NCBI RefSeq assembly: GCF_026000435.1
Contig: NZ_AP026763.1
Location: 2,666,001 to 2,730,000 of the forward strand
Direction of reading: 5' to 3'
DNA: 64,000 bases
Origin: Vibrio sp. STUT-A11
Lineage (GTDB): Bacteria > Pseudomonadota > Gammaproteobacteria > Enterobacterales > Vibrionaceae
Position numbers and translations under genes: made by a program. The notes beneath the pieces were generated by a model that made no database searches, was not told the DNA's origin, and saw only the letters and a list, made by a program, of their open reading frames with translations. Positions 25,179-34,850 of this stretch are shown here, piece by piece; position 1 is the stretch's first letter; each line of letters starts with the position of its first letter.

Positions 25179-26732
25179 ATGCAGTCATTAGTTGATTTTC
25201 TGAATGGAATTATCTGGAGCCCAGTACTGATCTACTTGTGCCTCGGTGCTGGTTTATTCTATTCAATCATGACTCGTTTCGTTCAAGTTCGTCATTTCTT
25301 TGAGATGTGGCGTCTATTACTATCAGGAAAGAGCTCAAAAAAGGGGATTTCATCATTTCAGGCGCTGGCCGTGTCGCTATCTGGCCGTGTTGGTACAGGT
25401 AACATTGCAGGTGTTGCAGCCGCTATCGGTTTCGGTGGCCCGGGTGCCGTTTTCTGGATGTGGGTCGTTGCATTCTTTGGTGCTGCAACCGCTTACGCAG
25501 AATCAACGCTTGCGCAAATCTATAAAGAAGAAGATGAAGGCGAATTCCGTGGTGGTCCGGCTTACTACATTGAAAAAGCAATGGGTCAGAAATGGTACGC
25601 TTGGATCTTTGCTATCGCGACGATCTTTGCGTGTGGTGTGCTACTTCCAGGTGTTCAATCGAACAGTATTGGTAACGCAGTAGAAGCCGCATTCGGCTCT
25701 GGTGACATGATCGAAACCGCTATCGGTACCATCAGTTTTGCTAAAATTTTCACTGGTACGGTTGTCTGTGTCATTCTTGCTTTCATCATTTTTGGTGGCG
25801 TAAAGCGTATTGCAAACTTCACTCAAATCGTTGTTCCATTTATGGCTTTGGCTTATATCGTGACAGCGTTTGTGATCATTCTGCTTAACATCAGTGAGGT
25901 TCCACGCATCTTCGCTATGATCGTTGGTGACGCGTTCACACCAATGGCAGGTATCGGTGCAGCAATTGGTTGGGGTGTAAAACGTGGTGTTTACTCTAAC
26001 GAAGCAGGTCAAGGTACGGGTCCTCATGCAGCGGCAGCAGCGAGTGTTGACCACCCAGCACAGCAAGGTTTAGTACAGTCGTTCTCTATCTACATCGATA
26101 CACTACTTGTTTGTTCAGCAACAGCGTTTATGATTCTGATCACTGGTGCTTACAACGTACATGGTGCAGCAGAAGGCGCGTTCCTGATACAGAACCTACC
26201 AGCAGACATTGGTGCTAACGGCCCAGTATTTACTCAGATGGCAATCGAAAGTGCACTTCCAGGCGTGGGCAAAACATTTATTGCAATTGCTCTGTTCTTC
26301 TTCTCATTTACGACGATTCTGGCTTACTACTACATCGCTGAAACGAACATCGCATACATCCGCCGTACGTTTAAAGTGGATGGCTTGATGTTTATTCTTA
26401 AACTGATCCTTCTGTCAGCGGTATTCTACGGTACAGTAAAAACTGCCAACCTTGCATGGGCAATGGGTGACGTAGGTGTAGGCTTGATGGCTTGGTTAAA
26501 CATTGTCGGTATTCTGATCATCTTCTTTATGTCTAAACCAGCACTTAAAGCATTGAGTGATTACGAAAGACAACAAAAAGAAGGCGTGACTGAGTATACG
26601 TTCAACCCAGTAGCGCTAGGCATTAAAGGGGCTGATTACTGGGAAGGTAAATACAAGCGTAAGACTGGCAAATCTGCTCACACTGCCGCTGTCGAAGCAA
26701 CACAGAAAACAGCAGAAGAAACTTCTCTGTAA
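25179..26732 (+). CDS. Alanine/glycine:cation symporter (AGCS family)
   Basis: A 517-aa inner-membrane sodium-coupled amino acid carrier. Signatures are SSFQALAVSLSGRVGTGNIAGVAAAIGFGGPGAVFWMWVVAFFG and the later GWGVKRGVYSNEAGQGTGPHAAAAA, which form the substrate/cation site; about 10-11 helices are present. ATG 25179 with AGGGA 8 nt upstream is chosen; a GTG start 48 nt earlier is in frame but has no good ribosome site. Lying downstream of dadA, it may supply D- or L-alanine or glycine for oxidation. A terminator follows. Confidence 0.93.
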   Translation: MQSLVDFLNGIIWSPVLIYLCLGAGLFYSIMTRFVQVRHFFEMWRLLLSGKSSKKGISSFQALAVSLSGRVGTGNIAGVAAAIGFGGPGAVFWMWVVAFFGAATAYAESTLAQIYKEEDEGEFRGGPAYYIEKAMGQKWYAWIFAIATIFACGVLLPGVQSNSIGNAVEAAFGSGDMIETAIGTISFAKIFTGTVVCVILAFIIFGGVKRIANFTQIVVPFMALAYIVTAFVIILLNISEVPRIFAMIVGDAFTPMAGIGAAIGWGVKRGVYSNEAGQGTGPHAAAAASVDHPAQQGLVQSFSIYIDTLLVCSATAFMILITGAYNVHGAAEGAFLIQNLPADIGANGPVFTQMAIESALPGVGKTFIAIALFFFSFTTILAYYYIAETNIAYIRRTFKVDGLMFILKLILLSAVFYGTVKTANLAWAMGDVGVGLMAWLNIVGILIIFFMSKPALKALSDYERQQKEGVTEYTFNPVALGIKGADYWEGKYKRKTGKSAHTAAVEATQKTAEETSL

Positions 26733-26766
26733 GATTACAAAAATAAATACAGCAGTACACAACAAC

Positions 26767-26798
26767 AAGGGCCAGCGACTCGCTGGCCCTTTTATTTT
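26767..26798 (+). terminator. Rho-independent terminator after the AGCS gene
   Basis: AAGGGCCAGCG and CGCTGGCCCTT form an 11-bp stem around ACT, followed by TTATTTTC. It separates the transporter from the convergent LysR gene. Confidence 0.9.
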
Positions 26799-26818
26799 CT
26801 TCATCCGAAACCGGCAAA

Positions 26819-27724
26819 CTAAAAGTCGGGGTAGATGTCTCTCATATCCTGCAATATGCCATCAAACAGTGCTGTGGCACTCTGTGTCATGATATCCCGT
26901 TTCGGCCGCACCATTGAAATGACACTATCAGGGATATTATCCAGCAGTGGCACTACCGCAAATTCATTTTTGATGTAATCCAAATCAAGCGATTCCGTAG
27001 AAAACAGCGCTGCAAAATCGGCGTTTTGAATGAGTGAGCGGGCTAACGTCATCGAAGTGCACTCACGAATGCGCGATGGTAACGGAAGACCATTTACGGA
27101 GAACAACTGATAAAAATAAGTGCTCGGATCATCAGGTGAATCCAATGTCAGCCAGTCACTCTGATGCAATGTCCTTAGCGAGCGAGTATTACACAGCGGA
27201 TGGGACTTGCGGGTCACCACGACATTAGGAATACGACACACCGCCTGCCACTCCAGCGCACTATCAATCACTGGTATTTGCGATGTGATCGCGAAATCAA
27301 CTTCCCCCTGGCGCAACTGTGTTAACAAAGGCGCAGGACGTAACTCTACAATCCTTAGAGATATTTCCGGATAACGCTGCATGAATGTATTCAGACTGGC
27401 GGTTAACGATTTTAGTAATGAAGCAATTGGCGTGACGCCGATAGTCACACTGCCGTTAGGAACCCCGCGCATGGTATCGATCTCTTGCTTGGCACGCCGG
27501 GCCGTTTCGTTCATTAAACGCGCATAACCCAAAAGCCGCTCACCATAAGGGGTCAGAACGAGGCCACCAGCAGAACGTTCAAACAAAGCAACGCCGTACT
27601 GTTGTTCCAACTCTTTGATGGCTTTGCTTAAGGCGGGCTGAGTCAGATGTAATTGCTCCGCCGCGGCTTTCAGGCTTCCCGCCTGGCTCACCGCCAGAAA
27701 TGCTCTCACTTGATGTAACTTCAT
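26819..27724 (-). CDS. LysR-type regulator of the MFS/M20 operon
   Basis: A 301-aa LysR protein: MKLHQVRAFLAVSQAGSLKAAAEQLHLTQPALSKAIKELEQQYG is the DNA-binding helix-turn-helix, and the rest is the effector domain. The start is placed at ATG 27724, which begins directly with the motif; a start 18 nt upstream is in frame. Similar regulators (TdcA/AbgR-like) sit with amidohydrolases. Here it is the third gene of a likely operon (49 nt after the M20 hydrolase), so it may regulate its own operon. Confidence 0.88.
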   Translation of the reverse strand: MKLHQVRAFLAVSQAGSLKAAAEQLHLTQPALSKAIKELEQQYGVALFERSAGGLVLTPYGERLLGYARLMNETARRAKQEIDTMRGVPNGSVTIGVTPIASLLKSLTASLNTFMQRYPEISLRIVELRPAPLLTQLRQGEVDFAITSQIPVIDSALEWQAVCRIPNVVVTRKSHPLCNTRSLRTLHQSDWLTLDSPDDPSTYFYQLFSVNGLPLPSRIRECTSMTLARSLIQNADFAALFSTESLDLDYIKNEFAVVPLLDNIPDSVISMVRPKRDIMTQSATALFDGILQDMRDIYPDF

Positions 27725-27772
27725 CCTGCTATCTGCCCTCACTGCCCCTAATGCAAAGCCATTCTACACCAC

Positions 27773-28969
27773 TTATTCGCTGCTCAGGTACTCATTCACG
27801 AGTTCGACCCAACAGGCTGCACCGATCGTAACTAGCTGATCATTAAAATCATAGCCTGGATTATGCACAGAACAGCCATGCCATTCGCCAACGCCATTAG
27901 AGAGAAAGAAATAGCACCCAGGGCGCTCTTTCAACATCCAGGCAAAATCTTCACTGCCAGGAACAACCGGTGATTCATCACCAGCGACATTGTCTTCACC
28001 AAGTACCGCCTTGACCACTTTGCGAGCACGCAACGTTTCCTCTGATGAGTTGAAAACCGATGGGACCTGACGCAAATATTCAACTTCCCCTTGGATGCCA
28101 AAGGCCTGACACTGCCCGGCGACCACCTCACGAATGCGCTGCTCAATCAAATCCTGATTCGCTTCACTGAAGTTACGTACCGAGAGCCTCATCAACGCAT
28201 CATTTGGAATCACATTCGATGTTTTTCCTGCCTCAATCTGACCAATACTGATAATACTTTGGTCAGCTGGGTTTATATTGCGCGACACAATACTTTGCAG
28301 CCCAAGAATGATATGACCAATGGCAATGGTGACATCGTTTGATAGATGAGGCATTGCTGCATGACCACCTTTCCCTGTGAGACGAATGGTGACTTTATCT
28401 GACGATGCTAACGATGCACCACTGCGTACTGCTGCCTGGCCGACTTCCTTGCCCGGCATATTGTGCAGCGCAAATATCGCATCACATGGAAAACGCTCAA
28501 ACAAACCATCCTCAATCATGGCTTTCGCACCCGATAATCCCTCTTCATCTGGCTGGAAAATCAGATTAATCGTGCCATCAAAAGAAACACTCTTCGCTAT
28601 ATAATGTGCCGCAGCCAACAAGATGGCGGTGTGTCCATCATGACCACAAGCGTGCATGCGGCCATTTATCTTACTGGCGTATGGTAAACCAGTCTCTTCA
28701 TGAATAGGCAAAGCGTCCATATCTGCACGAATACCAATACTGCGTTGAGAAATCCCCTGCTTCAATACGCCGACCACGCCATGCCCGCCGATACCAGTGT
28801 GAGTTTCATAGCCCCACTCCGTTAAAAGATCAGCCACCAGCTTAGCCGTGTTAGGCACGTCTGCTCCTAATTCTGGATGAGCATGAATGGCATGCCGAGT
28901 CTGAATAAATTGCTCACAGCTGGCAACAAAGTCGACATTTTTGAGTAGTGATAATTCTGGTAATGTCAT
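27773..28969 (-). CDS. M20D-family amidohydrolase (hippurate/N-acyl-amino acid hydrolase type)
   Basis: A 398-aa metal-dependent amidohydrolase. GIRADMDALPIHE, HACGHDGHTAILL and FQPDEEGLSGAKAMIEDG carry the two-metal ligands (Asp, His, Glu, His), with the catalytic Glu in the EEG motif; the dimerisation/lid domain lies in the centre. Relatives hydrolyse N-acyl amino acids, hippurate, IAA conjugates or aminobenzoyl-glutamate. The start is ATG 28969 after AAGGA. It is preceded by an MFS permease gene (42 nt) and followed by a LysR gene, suggesting uptake followed by hydrolysis of an amide-linked amino acid. Confidence 0.9.
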   Translation of the reverse strand: MTLPELSLLKNVDFVASCEQFIQTRHAIHAHPELGADVPNTAKLVADLLTEWGYETHTGIGGHGVVGVLKQGISQRSIGIRADMDALPIHEETGLPYASKINGRMHACGHDGHTAILLAAAHYIAKSVSFDGTINLIFQPDEEGLSGAKAMIEDGLFERFPCDAIFALHNMPGKEVGQAAVRSGASLASSDKVTIRLTGKGGHAAMPHLSNDVTIAIGHIILGLQSIVSRNINPADQSIISIGQIEAGKTSNVIPNDALMRLSVRNFSEANQDLIEQRIREVVAGQCQAFGIQGEVEYLRQVPSVFNSSEETLRARKVVKAVLGEDNVAGDESPVVPGSEDFAWMLKERPGCYFFLSNGVGEWHGCSVHNPGYDFNDQLVTIGAACWVELVNEYLSSE

Positions 28970-29011
28970 CATCAATTCCTTTTATTTATTCGATTGTTTT
29001 AACGAAGAGAC

Positions 29012-30325
29012 TTATTGAGGTGCTTTCGCTGGGAAGCGCAACATAGCCAGAGAGCTAATGGTAAGCGCGCACATCAGATAAAATGCAGGAGCCATTTTAT
29101 TACCACTCAACTCGATCAAACTGGCGACGAGCAACGGAGTGAAACCACCAAAAACCGTTACGCCAAAGCCATAAATCATTGAAATACCACTCGCTCGATA
29201 CTGCTGAGTAAACGCTTCCATAATCAGTACAAGTAGAGAGGCATTAGCCAGAGCAAATAACGTGATTAAACCACCGATGATCAGCAATGCTTTAGGTAGA
29301 GAGGCTTCACCACCAAGTATCGCGAACGCAGGATAAATACAGACAAAAGCACCGAACATACCAAACAGCGGCAAGGTTTTACGACTTTGCAAACGATCCG
29401 CCCATTTACCAAATAAAGGCATCAACATCATCAACATAAAACCCGCCATCACCGCGACAGCAAAAGCCGTCGTCGGCGCGTAGCCCAACTCTTTAATCAG
29501 GTAAGTTGGCATGTAGAACACTTCAATATACATACATGCAGTACCACCCCAAATCATTAACATGCCAGTTAAGATCGTGCGGCCTTGTTTACGCAGAACG
29601 GTTTTAAATGGAGTATCTTTCGCGTGGGAATCTACCTGATGTGGCTCTTTTAGATGACGACGGATGTACCAACCTACAGGACCGATCAATAAGCCAAGGA
29701 TAAATGGAATACGCCAGCCCCAGCTATGCACGTCCTCTGGAGTGAGCAGACCATTTACCGCGAAAGCAACGAGTGCCCCAAACAGCGCAGCTGCACCTTG
29801 ACTGGCCAGTTGCCAGCTCACCATATAACAACGACGCTTATAATTATCGGACTCCATCAGTGCGGCTGATGCTGCACCAATTTCACCACCAGCAGATAAG
29901 CCCTGTAGCAAGCGACCTACGACCAAAATGATGGTTGCGGCAATACCAATGCTCTCATAGGTAGGAGTCAGCGCAATCATACCGGTACCGATAGTCATCA
30001 AAGCAATCGTGAGGGTCAGCGCGGCTTTACGTCCGTGTTTATCCGCGTAGTTACCAATGAGCACCGCACCGAGTGGGCGCATAACAAAGCCAACGCCAAA
30101 CGTAGCAAGTGATAACAACAAGCCAGCAGCGCTACCACCGACATTAAAAAATAACTCGCCTATGATGACGGCAAAAAAACTGTAGACCGTAAAGTCATAC
30201 ATCTCTAATCCATTGCCAAGTGAGATGGCAAAAATCGCTTTACGTGGTTCTGAAGAAGACTTATCGGTTTGCTCAACCACGGAGGTCAATTCTGGTTCCA
30301 GTGAACTTGATAGTGTGCTACTCAT
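29012..30325 (-). CDS. MFS transporter of the metabolite:H+ symporter type
   Basis: A 437-aa permease with 12 membrane helices. GNGLEMYDFTVYSFFAVIIGELFF at the start is the MHS (KgtP/ProP/ShiA) signature, followed by ADKHGRKAALTLTIALMTIGTGMIAL and GRLLQGLSAGGEIGAA. These transporters import organic acids, betaines or shikimate with protons. It is the first gene of the operon with the M20 amidohydrolase and LysR, so its substrate is probably an N-acyl amino acid or related acid. The start has GGAAG close upstream. Confidence 0.9.
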   Translation of the reverse strand: MSSTLSSSLEPELTSVVEQTDKSSSEPRKAIFAISLGNGLEMYDFTVYSFFAVIIGELFFNVGGSAAGLLLSLATFGVGFVMRPLGAVLIGNYADKHGRKAALTLTIALMTIGTGMIALTPTYESIGIAATIILVVGRLLQGLSAGGEIGAASAALMESDNYKRRCYMVSWQLASQGAAALFGALVAFAVNGLLTPEDVHSWGWRIPFILGLLIGPVGWYIRRHLKEPHQVDSHAKDTPFKTVLRKQGRTILTGMLMIWGGTACMYIEVFYMPTYLIKELGYAPTTAFAVAVMAGFMLMMLMPLFGKWADRLQSRKTLPLFGMFGAFVCIYPAFAILGGEASLPKALLIIGGLITLFALANASLLVLIMEAFTQQYRASGISMIYGFGVTVFGGFTPLLVASLIELSGNKMAPAFYLMCALTISSLAMLRFPAKAPQ

Positions 30326-30672
30326 GGTTTCCCTTCCTTGTACTCATGACAACTCATTCGCTATTAACTGACTAGATAATAGCCAAGACAAGAAACCTCA
30401 CCACAAACCAAAAGTTATCTTAATAACCAAATAGTAAAAACATGCATTCCCTTAACTGATCACTCAATGTTCATTACGCTCTCATTAGGTGCAAGTCCAT
30501 ACGAAAAACAGAACAAAACTCTGCATATACGAAATAAAAACAACAAAACTCATAAAAACACAAAATAAAAACCAAAGCGTAGCAGATTAACTAAAACTTA
30601 TACAGATAAAAAAAAGAAGGGAGTTAACCAAAGGCTACCCCCCCCCTTCTTCTTACTACTAGTTAGCAACCG
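30326..30672. other. 347-bp AT-rich gap between the MFS and HAD genes
   Basis: No gene is seen. The left part must hold the MFS operon promoter (minus strand). The middle is strongly A-rich. The right end contains the HAD-gene terminator with a run of nine C (30638-30646). Confidence 0.5.
30608..30651 (-). terminator. Probable terminator after the HAD phosphatase gene
   Basis: On the minus strand GAAGGGGG and CTCCCTTC can pair around about 20 nt (TAGCCTTTGGTTAA), followed by a run of eight T. The stem includes part of a nine-C homopolymer. Confidence 0.6.
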
Positions 30673-31653
30673 CTATTTAGATGGGTGTATTTGTACCCAA
30701 TCATTTTTCATATCAACAACCAGCCAACCGTTCTCTTTTGCTTCATCAAGACCTTTGTCTAATTTGCCTACGCTGGACTCACGATCGTACTTCCACTCCC
30801 GTTTCTCATCAGTATGGTGGACATACATTGCAAGACGAGGCCCCGGACCAGACGTTGTCCACTGCAGCATTTGCAGATCACCATCCGAGTTACCAAATGA
30901 TGCAATTGGGCGTTTACCGATGTGTTGATAAATCTGCTGTGGTTTTTCTACTTTGTCATTAATAACGACAATGCCCGGAATACGCTTAACTTGATAGCTT
31001 CCGTCCATATTCACAAACTCAGTAGAAAGTTGGGTCCCAATAATGCGCTCCGAAGGGATGTTATAAACATCAGTTGCCCAAGCACGCATAAAAGCATTTC
31101 CGCCTCCAGAGACAATAAAGTTTTTGAATCCGTTGTCTGCCAGATAATCTAATAGCTCGAGCATAGGTTGGAAAACCATATCAGTGTATGGCGCTCCAGT
31201 TACCGGGTGTTTTGCCGTACTGATCCAGCTTTTAACCACACTGGTAAATTCATCACTGATCACACCCGTATGAGTTTGTAGCAATAACGTCATCAGATCG
31301 TCTGTCGTCAACTCATCTAACTGGCCGTTCAATACAAGGGAGTATGGCTTGGTGGTTTTCCACTCAGGGTGCTCAGCAGCTTGTGCTTTAATTTGGTCCA
31401 AAGAAAACAGCATCTGGAAGAACATCGGCTTTTCAGACCATAGCGTTCCATCGTTATCAAACGTAGCAATGCGATCCGCTGGATCAACAAAGTTAGCGGA
31501 TTCTGAGTCGGTAACGTCGCTGACAAATTGGATGAGAGTTTGTTTTGTCTTACCTTCATTCCAAGAAGGTAACGGATCACTAGTCTGAGCGAAAAGTGGA
31601 AATGAGCTCACCGCAACGGCGAGTGTGAGAATAACCGACAAATGCTTTTTCAT
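30673..31653 (-). CDS. Exported haloacid-dehalogenase-like phosphatase
   Basis: A 326-aa protein with a Sec signal peptide (hydrophobic core, cleavage near FAQ, about residue 23) and a HAD phosphatase domain. Motif I is IATFDNDGTLW (Asp nucleophile in DNDGT), motif II FIVSGGG, a Lys around VKRIPG and motif IV SFGNSDGDLQM. It resembles periplasmic phosphoserine-phosphatase-like acid phosphatases that release phosphate from small organic phosphates. It is monocistronic with its own terminator. Substrate unknown. Confidence 0.85.
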   Translation of the reverse strand: MKKHLSVILTLAVAVSSFPLFAQTSDPLPSWNEGKTKQTLIQFVSDVTDSESANFVDPADRIATFDNDGTLWSEKPMFFQMLFSLDQIKAQAAEHPEWKTTKPYSLVLNGQLDELTTDDLMTLLLQTHTGVISDEFTSVVKSWISTAKHPVTGAPYTDMVFQPMLELLDYLADNGFKNFIVSGGGNAFMRAWATDVYNIPSERIIGTQLSTEFVNMDGSYQVKRIPGIVVINDKVEKPQQIYQHIGKRPIASFGNSDGDLQMLQWTTSGPGPRLAMYVHHTDEKREWKYDRESSVGKLDKGLDEAKENGWLVVDMKNDWVQIHPSK

Positions 31654-31774
31654 AGAATGTAACTCGTTGTATATGGATACGTAAATAATGAATTATTCTC
31701 CATAAAAAAGCTCGTACAATGTCACAACAATTTATAAATCAGACCATTCTCACTGATACCGCTAATCTCAGATA

Positions 31775-31804
31775 ATAAAAAAGCGGACCTCAAAAGGTCC
31801 GCTT
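31775..31804 (-). terminator. Rho-independent terminator after satP
   Basis: On the minus strand GCGGACC and GGTCCGC form a 7-bp stem around TTTTGA, followed by TTTTTTATT. Confidence 0.9.
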
Positions 31805-31828
31805 CTTAAAGTTTGCTGAATTAAGCGT

Positions 31829-32422
31829 TTACGCCATCGCAACCGCTTCAACTTTACGCGCGATTTTTGCTTTACCAACAGGCAGCACTTCACGGCCAAA
31901 CTCATTGTTTAGTACTTGTGCCATAGCGAAGTAAACCGCGCTAGCACCACAGAAAATACCTTCAAAACCAGCAATAGTGCCAATAACTTCGCTACCAGTG
32001 AAATCACGAGCAGCAAGCAAGAAGAACAGGATGGTCAGTGAACCAAATACAACTTGTTTTGCTGTTGGGTAGCAAAGAGAACCAATGAACATAAAACCAG
32101 TAAATATACCCCATAGTGCCAAGTACCACCCCATGAAGCTCGCTGGGCTTGCTGGTAGACCCATGTGAGGCATAACAATCAGACCAACCAGAGTCAGCCA
32201 GAACAGACCGTAAGACGTAAACGCAGTTGTACCGAACGTGTCACCACGCTTGAAACACATAATGCCCACGATAACTTGACTAAGGCCACCGTAGAAGATG
32301 CCCATCGCTAGAATCATTGAATCTATTGGGAAGAATCCTGCATTATGAATGTTTAGCAGAATTGTGGTCATACCGAAACCCATTAGACCTAGCGGTGCTG
32401 GGTTAGCCAGTTTTGTCGACAT
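31829..32422 (-). CDS. satP: Acetate/succinate uptake transporter (YaaH/SatP family)
   Basis: A 197-aa membrane protein with six helices. The family signature NPAPLGLMGFGMTT near the start and GIFYGGLSQVIVGIM next are diagnostic of the GPR1/FUN34/YaaH family, whose bacterial members import acetate or succinate with protons. ATG 32422 with AAAGGT 8 nt upstream is chosen. It is monocistronic: terminators lie on both sides. Confidence 0.92.
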   Translation of the reverse strand: MSTKLANPAPLGLMGFGMTTILLNIHNAGFFPIDSMILAMGIFYGGLSQVIVGIMCFKRGDTFGTTAFTSYGLFWLTLVGLIVMPHMGLPASPASFMGWYLALWGIFTGFMFIGSLCYPTAKQVVFGSLTILFFLLAARDFTGSEVIGTIAGFEGIFCGASAVYFAMAQVLNNEFGREVLPVGKAKIARKVEAVAMA

Positions 32423-32804
32423 GTACAAATACCTTTAAAAAAATTTGATAAAAAATGCGTGCAAATTTTAATGGAGGCAGTCACAAAAGAGAAAAGTCGT
32501 TACTGGAAACTTAGATTTCACAAATAGTCAGGCGCATAAAAAAGGCCCCAGCTAATAAGCAGAGCCTTTCTTTATTACGAGATTAACGGCTCATTGGCAG
32601 GTAATCTCATCCTAAAACCAGTTGCTTTGAACTGGGCTATCCCACACAGGCCATTTTTCTCAATAAGGCGTTGTGCTGTCTATTGAGACCAATTAAGTTA
32701 ATTCAATCAACTTATTACGCCATTACTCATTACGCGAAAAATGTGAGATGCAAAAGGCAGCGCCCAGAACCTCAGGGAGTGAGTTCCAGACGCTGCAGTT
32801 ACAT
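32423..32804. other. 382-bp gap with two minus-strand hairpins after the binding-protein gene
   Basis: No gene is seen. At 32757-32796 GCAGCG and CGCTGC close a long imperfect stem, followed on the minus strand by CTTTTGC. At about 32537-32573 the minus strand reads AAGGCTCTGC-TTATTA-GCTGGGGCCTTTTTT, a weaker terminator. Both could end transcripts of the binding-protein gene. The part next to satP should hold its promoter. Confidence 0.5.
32757..32796 (-). terminator. Hairpin just downstream of the binding-protein gene
   Basis: A stem from GCAGCG/CGCTGC with further imperfect pairing (TGGAAC with GTTCTG) and a 12-nt loop; a short T-run (CTTTTGC) follows on the minus strand. It is a probable but imperfect terminator. 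Confidence 0.55.
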
Positions 32805-34697
32805 TTACTTTTGCTTCCAAAGCTGTGCTGGGCGCATCGGGCCCGGCGACGCGATACCATAAGAGTGAGGTACGCTGGTGTCCGAGTTGCGTACGTCGTT
32901 CTTGATAATCACACCTTCATCAAGAGCACGAACAGTACCGATGAGATAAAACTCATCTTTTGCAACATCTACAACCTGATGCATAAGCTTGTTTTGCTCA
33001 GTTTGAGAGGCAGTATTCGCCATCGCCTCTAGCAATTGGAATTGTTTTGCGATTGCACCTTGAGGTTTCTCAGCCAGGTTATGCGATTTGTCAGTAGACC
33101 AATAATAATACGCCGTAGCCCACGTGGATTCTGGGTTTTGTGGCGCATAGTTTCGATAAGTATCCAACACCCCAATACCACCATCACCCGTGTTCGGAAT
33201 CAAGTCATGTTCATTAGCCAGACGCTGAGTTAGCACGTAGGAACCCTCAGAAATTTTCATGTCCATAAAGATTCCGACCTTGGCCCAATCATTTTTTATC
33301 AGTTCAAGAATGTCTGTACGTTCACCGGCTAGACGTTGATCAATCAAAGTATCAATTCGCAATCTTTTACCGGTTTTATCCAACCGGAAACCCTCATTAT
33401 CTCTTTTATTTAACCCTAACTCATCAAGCAGTTTATTGGCTTTATCTGGATCGTACGCCAGATATTGGGTTCCAAATTCCTCGTTGTAAAACTCACTCCC
33501 TGGAATAGGCGCAACCTGCCAAGGTTCTACAGCACCAGAATAAACGGCTTCGCTGATCCCTTCGCGGTCAATGGCATGCGATAGAGCAATACGAAACGCT
33601 TTTTTCTGATAGAGCTCACGTTTAATTGGATCTTTAATGGTTTGGTTTAAACCTAAAATCAGAGCATTAGAACTGGTTGTTGGGCGTAGTTTGTATTTGT
33701 AATTACCTTTGTTTTCATTTTCGATAAACATAGAGCGATATTTTGGCTCACCAACAAAACGAGTTTGAAAATCGGTTTCACCTGCAGCCGCTCTCAATAC
33801 CAGCTCTTCTTTATTTTCAGAATAAGAAATATATACATTGTCAAGATAAGGAAGCTGGTTACCTTCACTGTCAACAACCCAATAATAAGGATTTCGCTCC
33901 CATACTGCATATTGCGTTTTAGGTGACGCAGGCACTTTGATCTTCCAAGCGTTTACTGTTGGTCGATCCGGATTTGAATAATGCTCTGGGAAGTAATGAG
34001 CGCGACATTTTGTTTGGAAATATTGCTGCCAACTTTCAAATCCAGCTTTTTTGGCCTCATCGCGTACTTTTGGATTTACTTCTGGTAGGTATTGTTCACA
34101 ATAGTGCTTAGGGAATTGTACAATATTTGAACCATCAGTATTTGCAAGCTTACGAATAAACATACCATCTGGCTTTTCAAGTTTGAATTTAACGGTATAT
34201 TTATCTAAGACTTCAGCAGTTGCGGGAATATACGCAGGTTTATTGCCTGACCAGTCTTCTCTTGAAACAAGATCAATATAAAATTTGATATCTTCTGACG
34301 TAAATTCAACACCATCAGACCACTTAATTCCCTCTCTAAGTTTAACGGTATATTCAGTAAGCTCAGGGTTAACTTCAAACGAAGTTGCAATATTTGGCTC
34401 TATGCCAGTGTAAGAGCGATTAAAATTAAACAGGTTATCGTATTTCATTAATCGCATATCTAAACCAATATTACGTTTAAGCGATAATAGGTTTAGTTGT
34501 CCACCGTACTCACCGATGGAATCAATAGGCTCAATGACTAGAGGCTCTTTAGGAAGGCGATTTTGTACCTCTGGTAATGCTCCTGTTTTAACTTGCTGTT
34601 GCAATATAGGAGCTTCGTCGTATGCCGCGAAAGCATGTCCGCTAATAATGAGACCAACTACCATGGCCAGCTTTTTTTTGTGAATATTAAGCATCAT
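32805..34697 (-). CDS. ABC transporter solute-binding protein, SBP_bac_5 (peptide/oligosaccharide) family
   Basis: A 630-aa periplasmic binding protein. The start is ATG 34697, giving a clean signal peptide (HKKKLAMVVGLIISGHAFA); a longer frame starts 36 nt upstream with no ribosome site. The body shows the class-C binding-protein pattern: YTVKLREGIKWSDGVEFTSEDIKFYIDLV, YPYWVVDSEGNQLPYLD-like segment and AFRIALSHAIDREGI. Family members bind di-/oligopeptides, nickel or, in some species, oligosaccharides. No permease or ATPase gene adjoins it, and the upstream gene on the same strand is a GH27 alpha-galactosidase 153 nt away, so a galactoside ligand is possible but unproven. Confidence 0.87.
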   Translation of the reverse strand: MMLNIHKKKLAMVVGLIISGHAFAAYDEAPILQQQVKTGALPEVQNRLPKEPLVIEPIDSIGEYGGQLNLLSLKRNIGLDMRLMKYDNLFNFNRSYTGIEPNIATSFEVNPELTEYTVKLREGIKWSDGVEFTSEDIKFYIDLVSREDWSGNKPAYIPATAEVLDKYTVKFKLEKPDGMFIRKLANTDGSNIVQFPKHYCEQYLPEVNPKVRDEAKKAGFESWQQYFQTKCRAHYFPEHYSNPDRPTVNAWKIKVPASPKTQYAVWERNPYYWVVDSEGNQLPYLDNVYISYSENKEELVLRAAAGETDFQTRFVGEPKYRSMFIENENKGNYKYKLRPTTSSNALILGLNQTIKDPIKRELYQKKAFRIALSHAIDREGISEAVYSGAVEPWQVAPIPGSEFYNEEFGTQYLAYDPDKANKLLDELGLNKRDNEGFRLDKTGKRLRIDTLIDQRLAGERTDILELIKNDWAKVGIFMDMKISEGSYVLTQRLANEHDLIPNTGDGGIGVLDTYRNYAPQNPESTWATAYYYWSTDKSHNLAEKPQGAIAKQFQLLEAMANTASQTEQNKLMHQVVDVAKDEFYLIGTVRALDEGVIIKNDVRNSDTSVPHSYGIASPGPMRPAQLWKQK

Positions 34698-34850
34698 TGA
34701 TTTTCTCGTAGGATTGCGTTTGTTGGTTGCCATAATCTATGGCTATATAATAATGTCAGACCTGTATTTACAGTTCTCACTTGGTATTCTTACTTTTAGT
34801 TAAACACCATTAAGTTTGTTTCTCGATCATTATCCAATTTATTGACCCTT

